From NCBI GenBank assembly GCA_951812325.1, contig OX638294.1, positions 1,838,859 through 1,902,858 of the forward strand: a stretch of 64,000 nt of DNA, given 5' to 3'. This document shows, in pieces, positions 10,690 through 18,443 of the stretch. The notes beneath the pieces were generated by a model, which was given only the letters and a program-made list of their open reading frames with translations, was not told the origin of the DNA and did no database searches. This DNA comes from an uncultured Thermoanaerobaculia bacterium. Lineage in GTDB: Bacteria > Acidobacteriota > Thermoanaerobaculia > Multivoradales > Multivoraceae. The position numbers and the translations under genes are program-made. Within the stretch, counting starts at the first letter, position 1, and the number at the start of each line of letters is the position of its first letter.

Positions 10690-10974
10690 ATAGCGATCTG
10701 GACGAGGACGGCCAGGTTGACTTCAAGGGCGAGGCGAAGGGCTTCCTGCGCGCCTACGGCTTCCTCACCACACACACCGAGGAGAGATCATTGACAGACG
10801 GGCTTCCTGCGCGCCTACGGCTTCCTCTCGTGCATCCTGCCCTACTCCAACGCGGACTGGGAGAGGCGGTCCATCTTCCTGAACTTCCTCATCGCAAAGC
10901 TCCGGCGCCCCAGGAAGAGGACCTGTCGAGAGGCAGTCTTCAGCCGGGCGTACGACCAGGCTGAGGCGCCGTGA
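10690..10974 (+). pseudogene. Frameshifted fragment of type I restriction enzyme R subunit (HsdR)
   Basis: One frame gives DLDEDGQVDFKGEAKGFLRA. After a frame change caused by a 61-bp-spaced duplication it continues as GFLRAYGFLSCILPYSNADW and then RRSIFLNFLIAKL. A further one-base shift gives APAPQEEDLSRG. These are consecutive blocks of the HsdR helicase C-terminal half. The second frame ends with AVFSRAYDQAEAP and a stop, the same ending as the scrap at 11892 (TVFRRAYDQAGAS). The gene has therefore lost its helicase motor, carries at least two frameshifts, and shows an internal deletion joining the middle to the very C-terminus. It cannot make an enzyme. Confidence 0.65.
10739..10827 (+). 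repeat. 28-bp perfect direct repeat inside the HsdR remnant
   Basis: The stretch beginning GGGCTTCCTGCGCGCC occurs at 10739-10766 and again at 10800-10827, 28 bp identical, with a 33-bp spacer. The period of 61 bp is not a multiple of three, so the duplication itself shifts the reading frame of the HsdR fragment. Confidence 0.9.
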
Positions 10975-11059
10975 GTGAGTTCCGGCCTACGTTCGCAGCC
11001 GCACTACTCCCACGCAGGCCACGGTTGCAATGTAGCCACACGGCGGCTACATTGCGGTC

Positions 11060-11353
11060 ATGACGACCGTCGGCATCCGCGTCCTGAAGAACCGCCTCAG
11101 TGAGTACCTGCGTATCGCCCAGTCCGGTGAGCGGGTCACCGTCACGAGCCGTGGCGCGCCGGTCGCCGACCTGGTGCCACACGCACCGCGTGGTCTGGAC
11201 CCGGACGACGAGTTGCTGCGGCAGGCACGAGCGGGAGAAGTCCGCCTCGGCAGGCCGAACGCCGAGGTCGACTACGCACGGCCGCCGCGAGAGCAGCGGT
11301 TGCCGCACGGGGAAGTCATCGCGCTGCTGGACTGGGTCCGCGGCGACCGATGA
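11060..11353 (+). CDS. Phd/YefM-family antitoxin
   Basis: A 97-residue protein of the Phd/YefM antitoxin family: MTTVGIRVLKNRLSEYLR and then SGERVTVTSRGAPVADLVP, the usual beta-alpha DNA-binding fold that also represses its own promoter. The C-terminal half, rich in charged residues, is where such antitoxins bind the toxin. The stop overlaps the ATG of a VapC-type toxin remnant (ATGA), so the pair was a normal type II module. With the toxin truncated to 33 residues the antitoxin is now an orphan. The 40 bp upstream contain TAGCCACACGGCGGCTA, an imperfect palindrome suited to an autoregulatory operator. Confidence 0.85.
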   Translation: MTTVGIRVLKNRLSEYLRIAQSGERVTVTSRGAPVADLVPHAPRGLDPDDELLRQARAGEVRLGRPNAEVDYARPPREQRLPHGEVIALLDWVRGDR

Positions 11354-11451
11354 AACTCTACGCCGAGAGCAGCGCGGTCGTGTCGTGGCTGTTCGGCGAA
11401 CCGAGGGGAGACGAGGCGAGCAGGCTTCTCGCCTCGGCTTCCACAATCTGA
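11350..11451 (+). pseudogene. N-terminal scrap of a VapC/PIN toxin
   Basis: Only 33 residues: MKLYAESSAVVSWLFGEPR, followed by GDEASRLLASAS and a stop. The beginning is a clear PIN-domain strand with the family's 'Y-(A/D)-S-SA-L' pattern, although the first acidic residue (usually Asp) is Glu here. The remaining ~100 residues with the other catalytic acids are missing. ATGA overlap with the Phd/YefM antitoxin confirms the original module. Confidence 0.75.
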
Positions 11452-11585
11452 GCGAGTGGCTTGGCTATGTACCGTGGAACCAACGGATCCGGTGCTGCGC
11501 CGCATCATGCAGGAATCCTCGCGCGGCACTCTTCGCAAAGCCGGCCTTCCGGCGCCAGACTCCGAAGCTCGAGGAGGCTGAGGGG

Positions 11586-11813
11586 ATGGCGGCCAGGACG
11601 AAGAAGAAGCGCTTCGACTGCGTCGCCTTTCACCGCGCGCAGCGGGAGAAGCTCGGCAAAGAGCTTGAAGGCCTGAGTAGCGCCGAGATCGGCGCCTGGA
11701 TGCGCGACTACCGACCGACGGACCCGAAGCTGCGGCGTCTGGTCGAGCGCCTGCGAGCCCGCGATGCCAGCGCGCACGAGCCGACCTCCTCGGACCGCCG
11801 CCTCCGGGCATGA
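11586..11813 (+). CDS. Small basic protein, paralogue of the PIN-associated protein at 10228
   Basis: A 75-residue protein, start ATG 11586 after GAGGAGGCTGAGGGG. It begins MAARTKKKRFDCVAFHRAQR and continues through ELEGLSSAEIGAWMRDY to DPKLRRLVERLRARD. It aligns with the product at 10228 over about 50 residues (FDC/YDC, R-x2-R-x2-L, S-x2-E-x3-W, DP-x-LRRL). No toxin lies directly beside it, but it sits in the same toxin-antitoxin and restriction debris. The function is unknown; antitoxin-like is inference from context. The stretch 11452-11585 is not recognisable. Confidence 0.5.
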   Translation: MAARTKKKRFDCVAFHRAQREKLGKELEGLSSAEIGAWMRDYRPTDPKLRRLVERLRARDASAHEPTSSDRRLRA

Positions 11814-11891
11814 ACCGCTGGGCCGGCTGCTGGCCGCCGAACAGACCGAGGCGACCAGCATCACGAGAAGGTCTCGGCGCCAGCGGGACGC

Positions 11892-12002
11892 ATGAAGGAC
11901 GACACCGAGCTGTTCAAGCAGTTCATGGACAACGAGAGCTTCAAGCAGTGGATGTCCGAGACCGTCTTCAGGCGCGCGTACGACCAGGCCGGCGCGTCAT
12001 GA
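11892..12002 (+). pseudogene. Last 36 codons of an HsdR-type restriction subunit
   Basis: The frame reads MKDDTELFKQFMDNESFKQW and then MSETVFRRAYDQAGAS before a stop. This is the extreme C-terminus of type I restriction R subunits or related DEAD-box restriction helicases, cut off from everything upstream. It shares its ending with the other HsdR scrap at 10974, so two different deletion products of one gene family, or of one duplicated gene, survive about 1 kb apart. Confidence 0.6.
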
Positions 12003-12101
12003 ACGGGGTAGTCCCGCTCCTGAACCACCCGCTCTCGGAATCCGGAACCGCGGGAAGCCGCTCCCGGTTCCGCATCCCTGGTCGCGGCATATGCCGCACG
12101 C

Positions 12102-14030
12102 TCAGTGCAACGGCAGTGCGTATCCCAAGGCATGAACGGCCTTGCGAAACTTCGCCTCCGACTTCGCCGGCACCACCAGGCGCAGCGAGTCGACTCTCAG
12201 GCAGTATCTGGCAGCGCCCGGGTTTCCCGTTATCTCGCCAGCTACCCGCTCGCTTTCGCACTCGATGAGCAGCGCCGGCCGCCGTGTCACGGCTGTCGCG
12301 CCCCGCTCCATCCGGCGCAGAAACGCCTCGACCGTCTCCGGCAGCGGCTGGTCGTCGCGCGCGTCGAGGAAGTCCCTCAGTTCCGCCCCGTCGTGACCGC
12401 TCTCGAGGGCCGACAAAGCCCGGTCGATATCCAGCCGCCAGACGCCCTCCGCCTCGACCCGCGCGTATGTCTCGAGCAGAAGCCGCTCGTCCGCAGAAAG
12501 CGGCAACGAGGCGCGGACACGCAGATCGGTGAACAGGGTCAGGCTGCTGCTGACCAGCGGCGTGGACGGCTTGTAGCGGCGCGTCTTCCCGAGGCAGTAG
12601 GCGCCGAGAGGATTGAGGCGGATGAACTCCAGACCGTCGTAACGGCTCAGGAACGACACGTAGTCGGCGCCCCACCGCCAAGTGAAGTCGAGCCGCGCGC
12701 CACACGGGTCGGTGAACGCAACGTCCACCAAGCCGAGCGTCGCCGCATACTCGAACAGGAGGCAAAGGAAGTAGCGCAACTCCAGATCGTCGCCGGGGCC
12801 ATCGTTCTGGTATCCGAACGAGCCGTACTCCTGGTGCTCCAGGTAGAGAGTCCAGGGGTCGCGCGTGACGCTGAACCTCAGATCCGTGGCGTACATGAAC
12901 CGAAACAACTCGTCGACCCCTACCCAACGCCCCGCGGGGCACTGCTTGAGCCCCGCGGCCACGACCGCGCGACGCCTCGGCGCGGAAGTCAACGCCCCGC
13001 GGCCGCGCCCGCGGAACTGACCCTTGACCTTTTCCATGCGACTGAATTCGTCGAGCAGGGCGTTCTTGACCCAACGCCGCCAGACCTGTCGCAGCGTCTC
13101 CCAGGGCGGCGCCGACAACGCCGCGCGCCCCTGCCCCGTCAGCCGGAGCTTCCCGTTACCGGCAACCTCGGCCAACCCGGCCGCCTGCACAAGCCAGGAC
13201 CAGGCGAACCCTCGGATCGGGCCCGCCTCCGAATCCCGCCGGCGACGCTCTCCGGACGCCTCGAAGAAGTCGCCGCCATCGAGTTCCGCGCCGATTCGCT
13301 TCACCGTCCTCGCCGAAGGCCGCCGGGTCTGTGCGCTCACGGCAAGCCGTCCCCGATCGATCAGGCGCAGCACCGCGAACAGGTCCCGGACCGCGGCTTG
13401 CTCCATGTCCCTGCGAACGAGCGCCACATCCTCGAACCTGGGCTTCCGGCCGTATCCCGTGGGCTGCTCACGGGACACGACGTCCGGGCACTCGGCCCCT
13501 GATTCCAGGGCGGCATCGGGCGGTTCGGGCACGAACTTGCGCAGCCTTGCGGCAACATCGCCAGGTACCGACGGCGACAGGCCACGAGAACGGTCGGGCG
13601 ACTGGAGGAAGCACCGCAGCAGAGGCGACTCGACCGAGCCGTACTCCCCGATCCCCTCAGGAAGATCGCCGTACTTCACGCGAAAGCGGCTGGCATTGAA
13701 CCAACCGGAGGCGCCGTACAGGGTCTCCGCCACCACCAGTCGCTGCTTCTCGTCGAGTTGCGCCCAAAGGTCCTTCAACGTCGGGAGGGTCAGCCGGCGC
13801 CGCAGAGCGTCCACGATCTCCACCTTGCGCGTCGGTCTCGGCGTGGGAACGCCGAGCACGCCCATCATCGGCAGGAGAGACGACACGTTCAGCAGGTTCA
13901 AGGCAGCCTTCAGAGTCGCTGGCGGCGCATCAATCACGGAATCTGCCTCAGTGCCGGTCGCGCCCTTGGGAGGGAATGCAGCGACCGCGGCTCCTGCCAT
14001 GTCGAGGAAGGCACGGCGGCAGTATCGCAC
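12102..14030 (-). CDS. Helicase-associated (Helicase_C_3/XPB-like) domain protein without a helicase motor
   Basis: A 642-residue protein from a GTG (ATG 14000 is an alternative). An N-terminal SAP-like segment (MGVLGVPTPRPTRKVEIVDAL, near 60) is followed by alpha-helical winged-helix-like stretches (LTLPTLKDLWAQLDEKQRLVV). The C-terminal third (from about 480: TPLVSSSLTLFTDLRVRASL, then LDIDRALSALESGHDG, then LPETVEAFLRRM) has the layout of the Helicase_C_3 domain found beside XPB-type helicases. No Walker A or DEAD box is present, so it is not itself a helicase. It ends facing the defence debris, and its function may be defence or DNA-repair related; that is inference. Confidence 0.5.
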   Translation of the reverse strand: MRYCRRAFLDMAGAAVAAFPPKGATGTEADSVIDAPPATLKAALNLLNVSSLLPMMGVLGVPTPRPTRKVEIVDALRRRLTLPTLKDLWAQLDEKQRLVVAETLYGASGWFNASRFRVKYGDLPEGIGEYGSVESPLLRCFLQSPDRSRGLSPSVPGDVAARLRKFVPEPPDAALESGAECPDVVSREQPTGYGRKPRFEDVALVRRDMEQAAVRDLFAVLRLIDRGRLAVSAQTRRPSARTVKRIGAELDGGDFFEASGERRRRDSEAGPIRGFAWSWLVQAAGLAEVAGNGKLRLTGQGRAALSAPPWETLRQVWRRWVKNALLDEFSRMEKVKGQFRGRGRGALTSAPRRRAVVAAGLKQCPAGRWVGVDELFRFMYATDLRFSVTRDPWTLYLEHQEYGSFGYQNDGPGDDLELRYFLCLLFEYAATLGLVDVAFTDPCGARLDFTWRWGADYVSFLSRYDGLEFIRLNPLGAYCLGKTRRYKPSTPLVSSSLTLFTDLRVRASLPLSADERLLLETYARVEAEGVWRLDIDRALSALESGHDGAELRDFLDARDDQPLPETVEAFLRRMERGATAVTRRPALLIECESERVAGEITGNPGAARYCLRVDSLRLVVPAKSEAKFRKAVHALGYALPLH

Positions 14031-14151
14031 GAGACGGCATTCCTGACTCCCGAACGCCTGCGGGGTCGACGCGGCGACGATCCAAGGTGACTCACCCAGT
14101 GCGGCGCCGAGGCGTTAGGCTCCGGGAAACCTTGGAACAAGGAGATTCGAG

Positions 14152-15225
14152 ATGCGGAAGACCTTCGCGTTGCTTTCCCTGCTGCTCGTGTCGGGCGCCG
14201 GCGCGGCCGCCGCAGCAGCCGCCGACGAGATTCCCCGAACGCCAGACGGCAAGCCCGACTTCACCGGCCGGTACGACATCCGCTCGCTGACGCCCTTCGA
14301 GCGCCGACCCGAGCGCGGCGAGGAACTTGTCCTGAGCCCGGAGGAGGCGGCCGAAGTCGAAGTCGCCCAGGTTCAGCGGGTCCTGGCCGGCGACGCGGAC
14401 AGCAGCCCGGATCGGCCGCCACCCGAGAAAGGCGCCTTCATCGACTCGCAGAGCTACAACTACGCCTGGTTCGATCCGGGCCACACGATGTTCCGGATCG
14501 ACGGCAAGTACCGAACGTCCATCCTGACGAACCCCCGGAACGGACGGATGCCGCCGCTGACGGAAGAAGCGCAGAAGAATCGAGGGTCCCTGCCCCGGTT
14601 CATCTGGATGAACGACGACGGCACGGCCTGGTGGCTGGAGTCGGGCGACACCCCCTTCGACAGCCCGGAAACGATGGTCCTCGGCGTGCGCTGCATCTAC
14701 CAGCCCGGCGCCTCGATTCCGATCCGCACGATCTCCTACAACAACCTGAAGACCCTGGTGCAGACCGACGACCATCTGATGATCCATATCGAGTGGATGC
14801 ACTGGACGCGGGTCGTGCGGATCGACTCGGAGCATTCGCCTGCGGCCTACCAGTCCTACTCCGGCGACTCGGTCGGCCGGTGGGAAGGCGACACCCTGGT
14901 CGTAGAGACGACGAACTTCCGTCGCGAGGCGGCGCCCCGGATGCTGCACGGTCGAAAGTCGGCCGGCGTGCCGCGCGGCGCGATGAAGGTCACGGAGCGC
15001 TTCAGCCCGATCGACGGCCAGTCGCTGCTCTACCAGTTCGAGGTCGAGGACGAGGAGTACACGGCGCCCTACGGCGGCGAGATGCCGTGGCCGAAGACGG
15101 ACCAGTACAACTACGAGTACGCCTGCCACGAAGGCAACTACTCCATGCTGGGACAGCTCAGGGGAGCGCGCCAGCTCGAGCAGGAGTGGATCGCCGCCGG
15201 CAAGCCGGTCAAGGGCGGCGAGTAG
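14152..15225 (+). CDS. Secreted protein of a three-member paralogous family (TPDGKPDFTGRYD type)
   Basis: A 357-residue protein with a clear signal peptide (KTFALLSLLLVSGAGAAAA) and ribosome site AAGGAG. Family blocks: PRTPDGKPDFTGRYDI at the mature N-terminus, FRIDGKYRTSILTNPRNGRMP, DDGTAWWLE, VQTDDHLMIHIEW, GRWEGDTLVVETTNF, and the C-terminal YEYACHEGNYSMLGQLRGAR. The protein at 51906 is a close paralogue and that at 53576 a more distant one. Such proteins are common in Acidobacteriota-like genomes, often near DUF6152, but have no assigned function. The conserved W/D/H residues hint at ligand or metal binding. It is divergently placed from the helicase-associated gene and convergent with the SDR. 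Confidence 0.8.
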   Translation: MRKTFALLSLLLVSGAGAAAAAAADEIPRTPDGKPDFTGRYDIRSLTPFERRPERGEELVLSPEEAAEVEVAQVQRVLAGDADSSPDRPPPEKGAFIDSQSYNYAWFDPGHTMFRIDGKYRTSILTNPRNGRMPPLTEEAQKNRGSLPRFIWMNDDGTAWWLESGDTPFDSPETMVLGVRCIYQPGASIPIRTISYNNLKTLVQTDDHLMIHIEWMHWTRVVRIDSEHSPAAYQSYSGDSVGRWEGDTLVVETTNFRREAAPRMLHGRKSAGVPRGAMKVTERFSPIDGQSLLYQFEVEDEEYTAPYGGEMPWPKTDQYNYEYACHEGNYSMLGQLRGARQLEQEWIAAGKPVKGGE

Positions 15226-15269
15226 CGCCGGAGCCGCCTCCCGCGGATGCCAACGGCCTCGCTCGGCTC

Positions 15270-16127
15270 TCAGATCATGCTGTAGCCGGAGCCCTGGCGC
15301 TCCGTGCCGAGCCCGCGCCCCTTCTCGATCCAGCCGAACTCTTCCAGGATGGCCTGGCTGTAGGTCACCCGCCCGGTCACGCGGTCGATCGGCTCCGTCG
15401 CGAGCAGCAGTGCAGCCTGCGCCATCGTCTCGACGGTTTCGGCCTCGTTCGGATCGCGTCCTTCCATCAGCCGGTGGTGGACGACGCCGGGAGTCGGCAC
15501 GATCTGGGACGGGCTGTAGCAGGTCACCGAAACGCCGTGTTCGTAGACCTCGGAGGCCAGGCCCTGGGTGAAGCGCTCCAGGGCCGCCTTCTCGGCGCCG
15601 TACAGCGAGCCGCCCGCGAACTGCGGGCCCTTGTACGGGCCGCGGCCGGGGCCTATCGCGGCGCCCGACGAGACGTTGACGATGCTGCCGGCGCCCCGCT
15701 CGATCATCTCGGGCAGCACGAGCTTCGAGAGATAGAACGGCGCGTGGAAGTTGACCGCGGTCGAGCGGCGCCACTTGTTGACGGGGAAGTCGACGACCGG
15801 GATGAAGTAGGTCAAGGCGGCGTTGTTGATCAGCACGTCGACCGGCCCGAGCGCGTCGCGCACCTGGCTCGCCAGCCGCTCGCAGTTGTCGTACTCGGAC
15901 ACGTCGCAGGCGAAGGCGGTCGCGTCGCCGCCGGCCGCCCGGATCTCCTCGATCGTCTCCTCAAGCGAGCCGCCGAGGTAGTGCCCGCCCACGGACAGCG
16001 TGCGTGCCGTGCAGGCGACCCGTGCGCCGTGCTCGGCGAACAGCTCGGCTATCGCCTTGCCGATGCCGCGGCTCGCTCCGGTGACCAGGGCGACCTTGCC
16101 GTCGAGCTTCTTCTCTGCTTGCGCCAT
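15270..16127 (-). CDS. SDR-family oxidoreductase
   Basis: A 285-residue short-chain dehydrogenase/reductase. The NAD(P) motif TGASRGIG lies at 16-23, NNAA at 101-104, the catalytic Ser at 153/154 (NVSSGAA), and Tyr176 and Lys180 (YGAEK). A strong ribosome site (AAGGAGGAG) precedes the ATG. It is longer than the classical 250 residues, with an extra C-terminal region (EEFGWIEKGRGLGTERQGSG). It lies 86 bp downstream of the acyl-CoA synthetase gene on the same strand, so the two probably act on the same acyl or hydroxyacyl substrate. A fossil of the same C-terminus beside a ligase fragment at 22465 shows the operon once existed in two copies. Confidence 0.9.
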   Translation of the reverse strand: MAQAEKKLDGKVALVTGASRGIGKAIAELFAEHGARVACTARTLSVGGHYLGGSLEETIEEIRAAGGDATAFACDVSEYDNCERLASQVRDALGPVDVLINNAALTYFIPVVDFPVNKWRRSTAVNFHAPFYLSKLVLPEMIERGAGSIVNVSSGAAIGPGRGPYKGPQFAGGSLYGAEKAALERFTQGLASEVYEHGVSVTCYSPSQIVPTPGVVHHRLMEGRDPNEAETVETMAQAALLLATEPIDRVTGRVTYSQAILEEFGWIEKGRGLGTERQGSGYSMI

Positions 16128-16137
16128 TGTGCTCCTC

Positions 16138-16248
16138 CTTCAATCGTCGTAAGCGTCCCGGTACCGCTCGCGCACTTGCGCGTGGCGTCGTGACGTGCGT
16201 CGCTGGCCGACCTTCAATCGTCGTAGGCATCCCGGTACCGCTCGCGCA
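16138..16248 (-). repeat. Local duplication of the 3' end of the ligase gene
   Basis: 37 bp at 16138-16174 match 16212-16248 with two mismatches. The right copy encodes the end of the ligase (ERYRDAYDD plus stop); the left copy repeats that ending and the stop 74 bp downstream, just before the SDR start. It is a partial tandem duplication in the intergenic space. Confidence 0.9.
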
Positions 16249-17707
16249 GCACGTTCTTCCGTACCTTCCCCATCGCGTTGCGCGGCAGTTCCTCGACCCA
16301 GTAGAAGCGTCGCGGGTGCTTGAACCGGGCCAGACCCGCATCGAGCGCAAAGCGGAGCGTATCGTCGCCGACCGGCGCCTGCTCCGCCACGAGCACGGCC
16401 ACGACCCCCTCGCCCAGGTCGGCGTGCGGCGCGCCGATCACCGCGGACTCCGCTACGCCCGCCACCTCGTCCAGTCGATCCTCGACTTCCTTGGGATAGA
16501 CGTTGAAGCCGCCCGCGATGATCAGGTCCTTGCCGCGGCCTGCCAGGGTCACGCGGCCCTCGCCGTCGACGCTCGCGAGGTCGCCGGTGACGAAGAATCC
16601 ATCGTCGCGCATCGCCTCGGCCGTTTTCTCCGGCAGTCGCCAGTAGCCCGGAAACAGGTTCGGGCCGCGAATCTCCAGGGTTCCCACTTCCGCCACAGGC
16701 AATTCGGCGCCGTCCTCGCCCGCAACCCGGACCTCGACGTCCGGCAGCGGAAAACCCACAGTGCCGGCCACCCGCTCCCCTCGCAGCGGGTTCGACGTGA
16801 TCATCCCGGCCTCGGTCATGCCGTAGCGCTCCAGAATCCGATGCCCCGTGCGCGCCTCGAACTCGCCGAAGACGGCCTCCGTCAGTGGCGCCGATCCGGA
16901 AACGAACAACCGGATGCGCTCGCAATCGGCGCTGCCGAAACCCGGCTCGGCCAGCAGCCGCGAGTAGAACGTCGGCACGCCCATCAGGACCGTCGCCTCG
17001 GGCAGCAGACCGCGCACCAGCCCGGCGTCGAACGCCGGCAGGAAGAGGATCTTCGAGGCGTTCAGGAACGCGGTGTGGAGCGCCACGAACAGGCCGTGGA
17101 CGTGGAAGATCGGCAGCGCGTGGAGCAGCACGTCGCCCGGCTCGAAGCCCCAGATCTCGTGCAGTGCCAGCGCGTTCGAGATCAGGTTCCCGTGCGTGAT
17201 CATCGCCCCCTTCGACCGACCCGTGGTGCCCGACGTGTAGCAGATCGCCGCCAGGTCGTCGTCGTCGCGGGGCTCGATCGCGGGCTCCGCCAGGGCTGCC
17301 TGGGCCTCCCTCCACAGCTCGTCGATGCCAACCGTCCGCGGGTCTCCGCCGTCGCTTGAATCGGCCGCAACCGCGCCGCGCACGACGACCCGCGGCGACG
17401 CGTCACCGACGAAGAAGTCGACTTCCCGCTCCGTGTACGCCGTGTTCAAGGGTACGTAGACCCCACCACAGCGCAACACGCCCAGGTAGAGCGCCACCGC
17501 CTCGATCGACTTCGGCGCCTGAACCACCACCCGGTCGCCCGGCTCGACACCCCGGCCGCGCAGTGCGGCCCCGAACCGGGCCGACGCCTGATCGAGCTCG
17601 CCGCAGGTCCATTCCGCACTCGTGCCGCAGCCGGCTCGCACGACAAGGCTCGGGCGGTCCAACGAGGGTTCGAAACGTTCGCGAAGAAGACCGAAGAGAT
17701 TCGTCAT
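16214..17707 (-). CDS. matB: Acyl-CoA synthetase, malonyl-CoA synthetase (MatB)-like
   Basis: A 497-residue AMP-forming ligase of the ANL superfamily. The P-loop YTSGTTGRSKG is at 157-167, with the adenylate motif YGMTEAGM near 300, GYWRLPEKT and DGFFVTGDLASVDGEGRV (hinge Asp), and the C-terminal catalytic Lys481 (NAMGKVRKNV). MatB-like traits are the short length, VLMGVPTFYSRLL, ERYGMTEAGMITSNPL and GDRVVVQAPKS. The expected reaction is ATP-dependent formation of malonyl-CoA or a similar short diacid CoA, feeding the SDR encoded just downstream. A related medium-chain substrate cannot be excluded. The gene symbol is a family-level call. Confidence 0.75.
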   Translation of the reverse strand: MTNLFGLLRERFEPSLDRPSLVVRAGCGTSAEWTCGELDQASARFGAALRGRGVEPGDRVVVQAPKSIEAVALYLGVLRCGGVYVPLNTAYTEREVDFFVGDASPRVVVRGAVAADSSDGGDPRTVGIDELWREAQAALAEPAIEPRDDDDLAAICYTSGTTGRSKGAMITHGNLISNALALHEIWGFEPGDVLLHALPIFHVHGLFVALHTAFLNASKILFLPAFDAGLVRGLLPEATVLMGVPTFYSRLLAEPGFGSADCERIRLFVSGSAPLTEAVFGEFEARTGHRILERYGMTEAGMITSNPLRGERVAGTVGFPLPDVEVRVAGEDGAELPVAEVGTLEIRGPNLFPGYWRLPEKTAEAMRDDGFFVTGDLASVDGEGRVTLAGRGKDLIIAGGFNVYPKEVEDRLDEVAGVAESAVIGAPHADLGEGVVAVLVAEQAPVGDDTLRFALDAGLARFKHPRRFYWVEELPRNAMGKVRKNVLRERYRDAYDD

Positions 17708-17842
17708 GAGACACTGGCTGCGTTCGGAAGACTGACGATCCTACGCGCGTTGCACTCCGCCATGCCGGCAATCCACACCTCCAGCCCTGGCCGACAGGCG
17801 CTGCTCCCGATCGCCGCCCTGCTCCTGCCGGGACCGGCCGCG

Positions 17843-18100
17843 CCCGGGACGCGGTCGGCGGTCTCGAACTCAAGCTGGGCCGGTACGCCCGCATCGATGA
17901 CGGCGCGCTGTGGCTCGACAGGTCGGCCGTCGACGTCTCAAAGCCGATCCGCCGGATCCTCGACGCCTGCACGCTCGAGGCTTGGGTCGTCAGGCGCCAG
18001 GGCGAGGCGGACCAGAACGAGCCGCCGCCGGTCCACCTGGTCCTGACCCGGGACCGCAGGGGCGCATCGACCGCATACCGGAACGGTGTTGCCGCCCCCG
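17843..18100 (+). pseudogene. LamG (concanavalin-like) domain fossil
   Basis: One frame reads GLELKLGRYARIDDGALWLD, then RILDACTLEAWVV, then VHLVLTRDRRGASTAYRNGV. These are the start and centre of a LamG domain of the kind fused to DUF1553 proteins (compare the protein end at the left edge of the window). The blocks are closer together than in an intact domain, pointing to an internal deletion, and no start codon, upstream domain or downstream strand is present. No intact gene occupies 17708-18443. Confidence 0.5.
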
Positions 18101-18311
18101 CTCCGGCCTGGCCGTTGCCGCACGCTGGAGTGCACCTGCCAGGCGTTCGCAGCCGACGATCTGCCCAGGACCGGCAGGTATCCGGCTGCCGGCAGCGGTT
18201 CGGACTTCGTCGAGGCCGGGTCGGTGTCCACGACGCGTCTCGGCAACATCCTCCACCGACCCGGCTATATGTTGTATGCTGACCGGCGGCGACCGAGGTA
18301 TCCTGAGCCGT

Positions 18312-18411
18312 GCACCCGCACGTGCGGCCCTCAGTCGACCAAGCCGTCTCTTGCGAGGCCCGCACCCGTCGCGCACCCGTTGCGCACCCGTCGCGCACCC
18401 GCACGTGCGGC
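18312..18411 (+). promoter_or_regulatory. Tandem 11-bp repeats flanked by two copies of a 12-bp palindrome
   Basis: The perfect palindrome CCGCACGTGCGG occurs at 18316-18327 and 18399-18410, each within a longer direct repeat (GCACCCGCACGTGCGGCC). Between them are four 11-bp units of the form CGCACCCGTCG (18361-18404). The block ends 33 bp before the collagenase ATG. Two identical dyads upstream of one gene are suited to a dimeric regulator, but a binding role is inference. Confidence 0.5.
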
Positions 18412-18443
18412 CTCGAGAAATTTCCGTTCCGCGGGGCAGGTCA

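Noticed and set aside
18361..18404. 11-bp tandem repeats as a CRISPR or origin-like iteron array
   Set aside because: Too short and without spacers; no replication or cas gene nearby.
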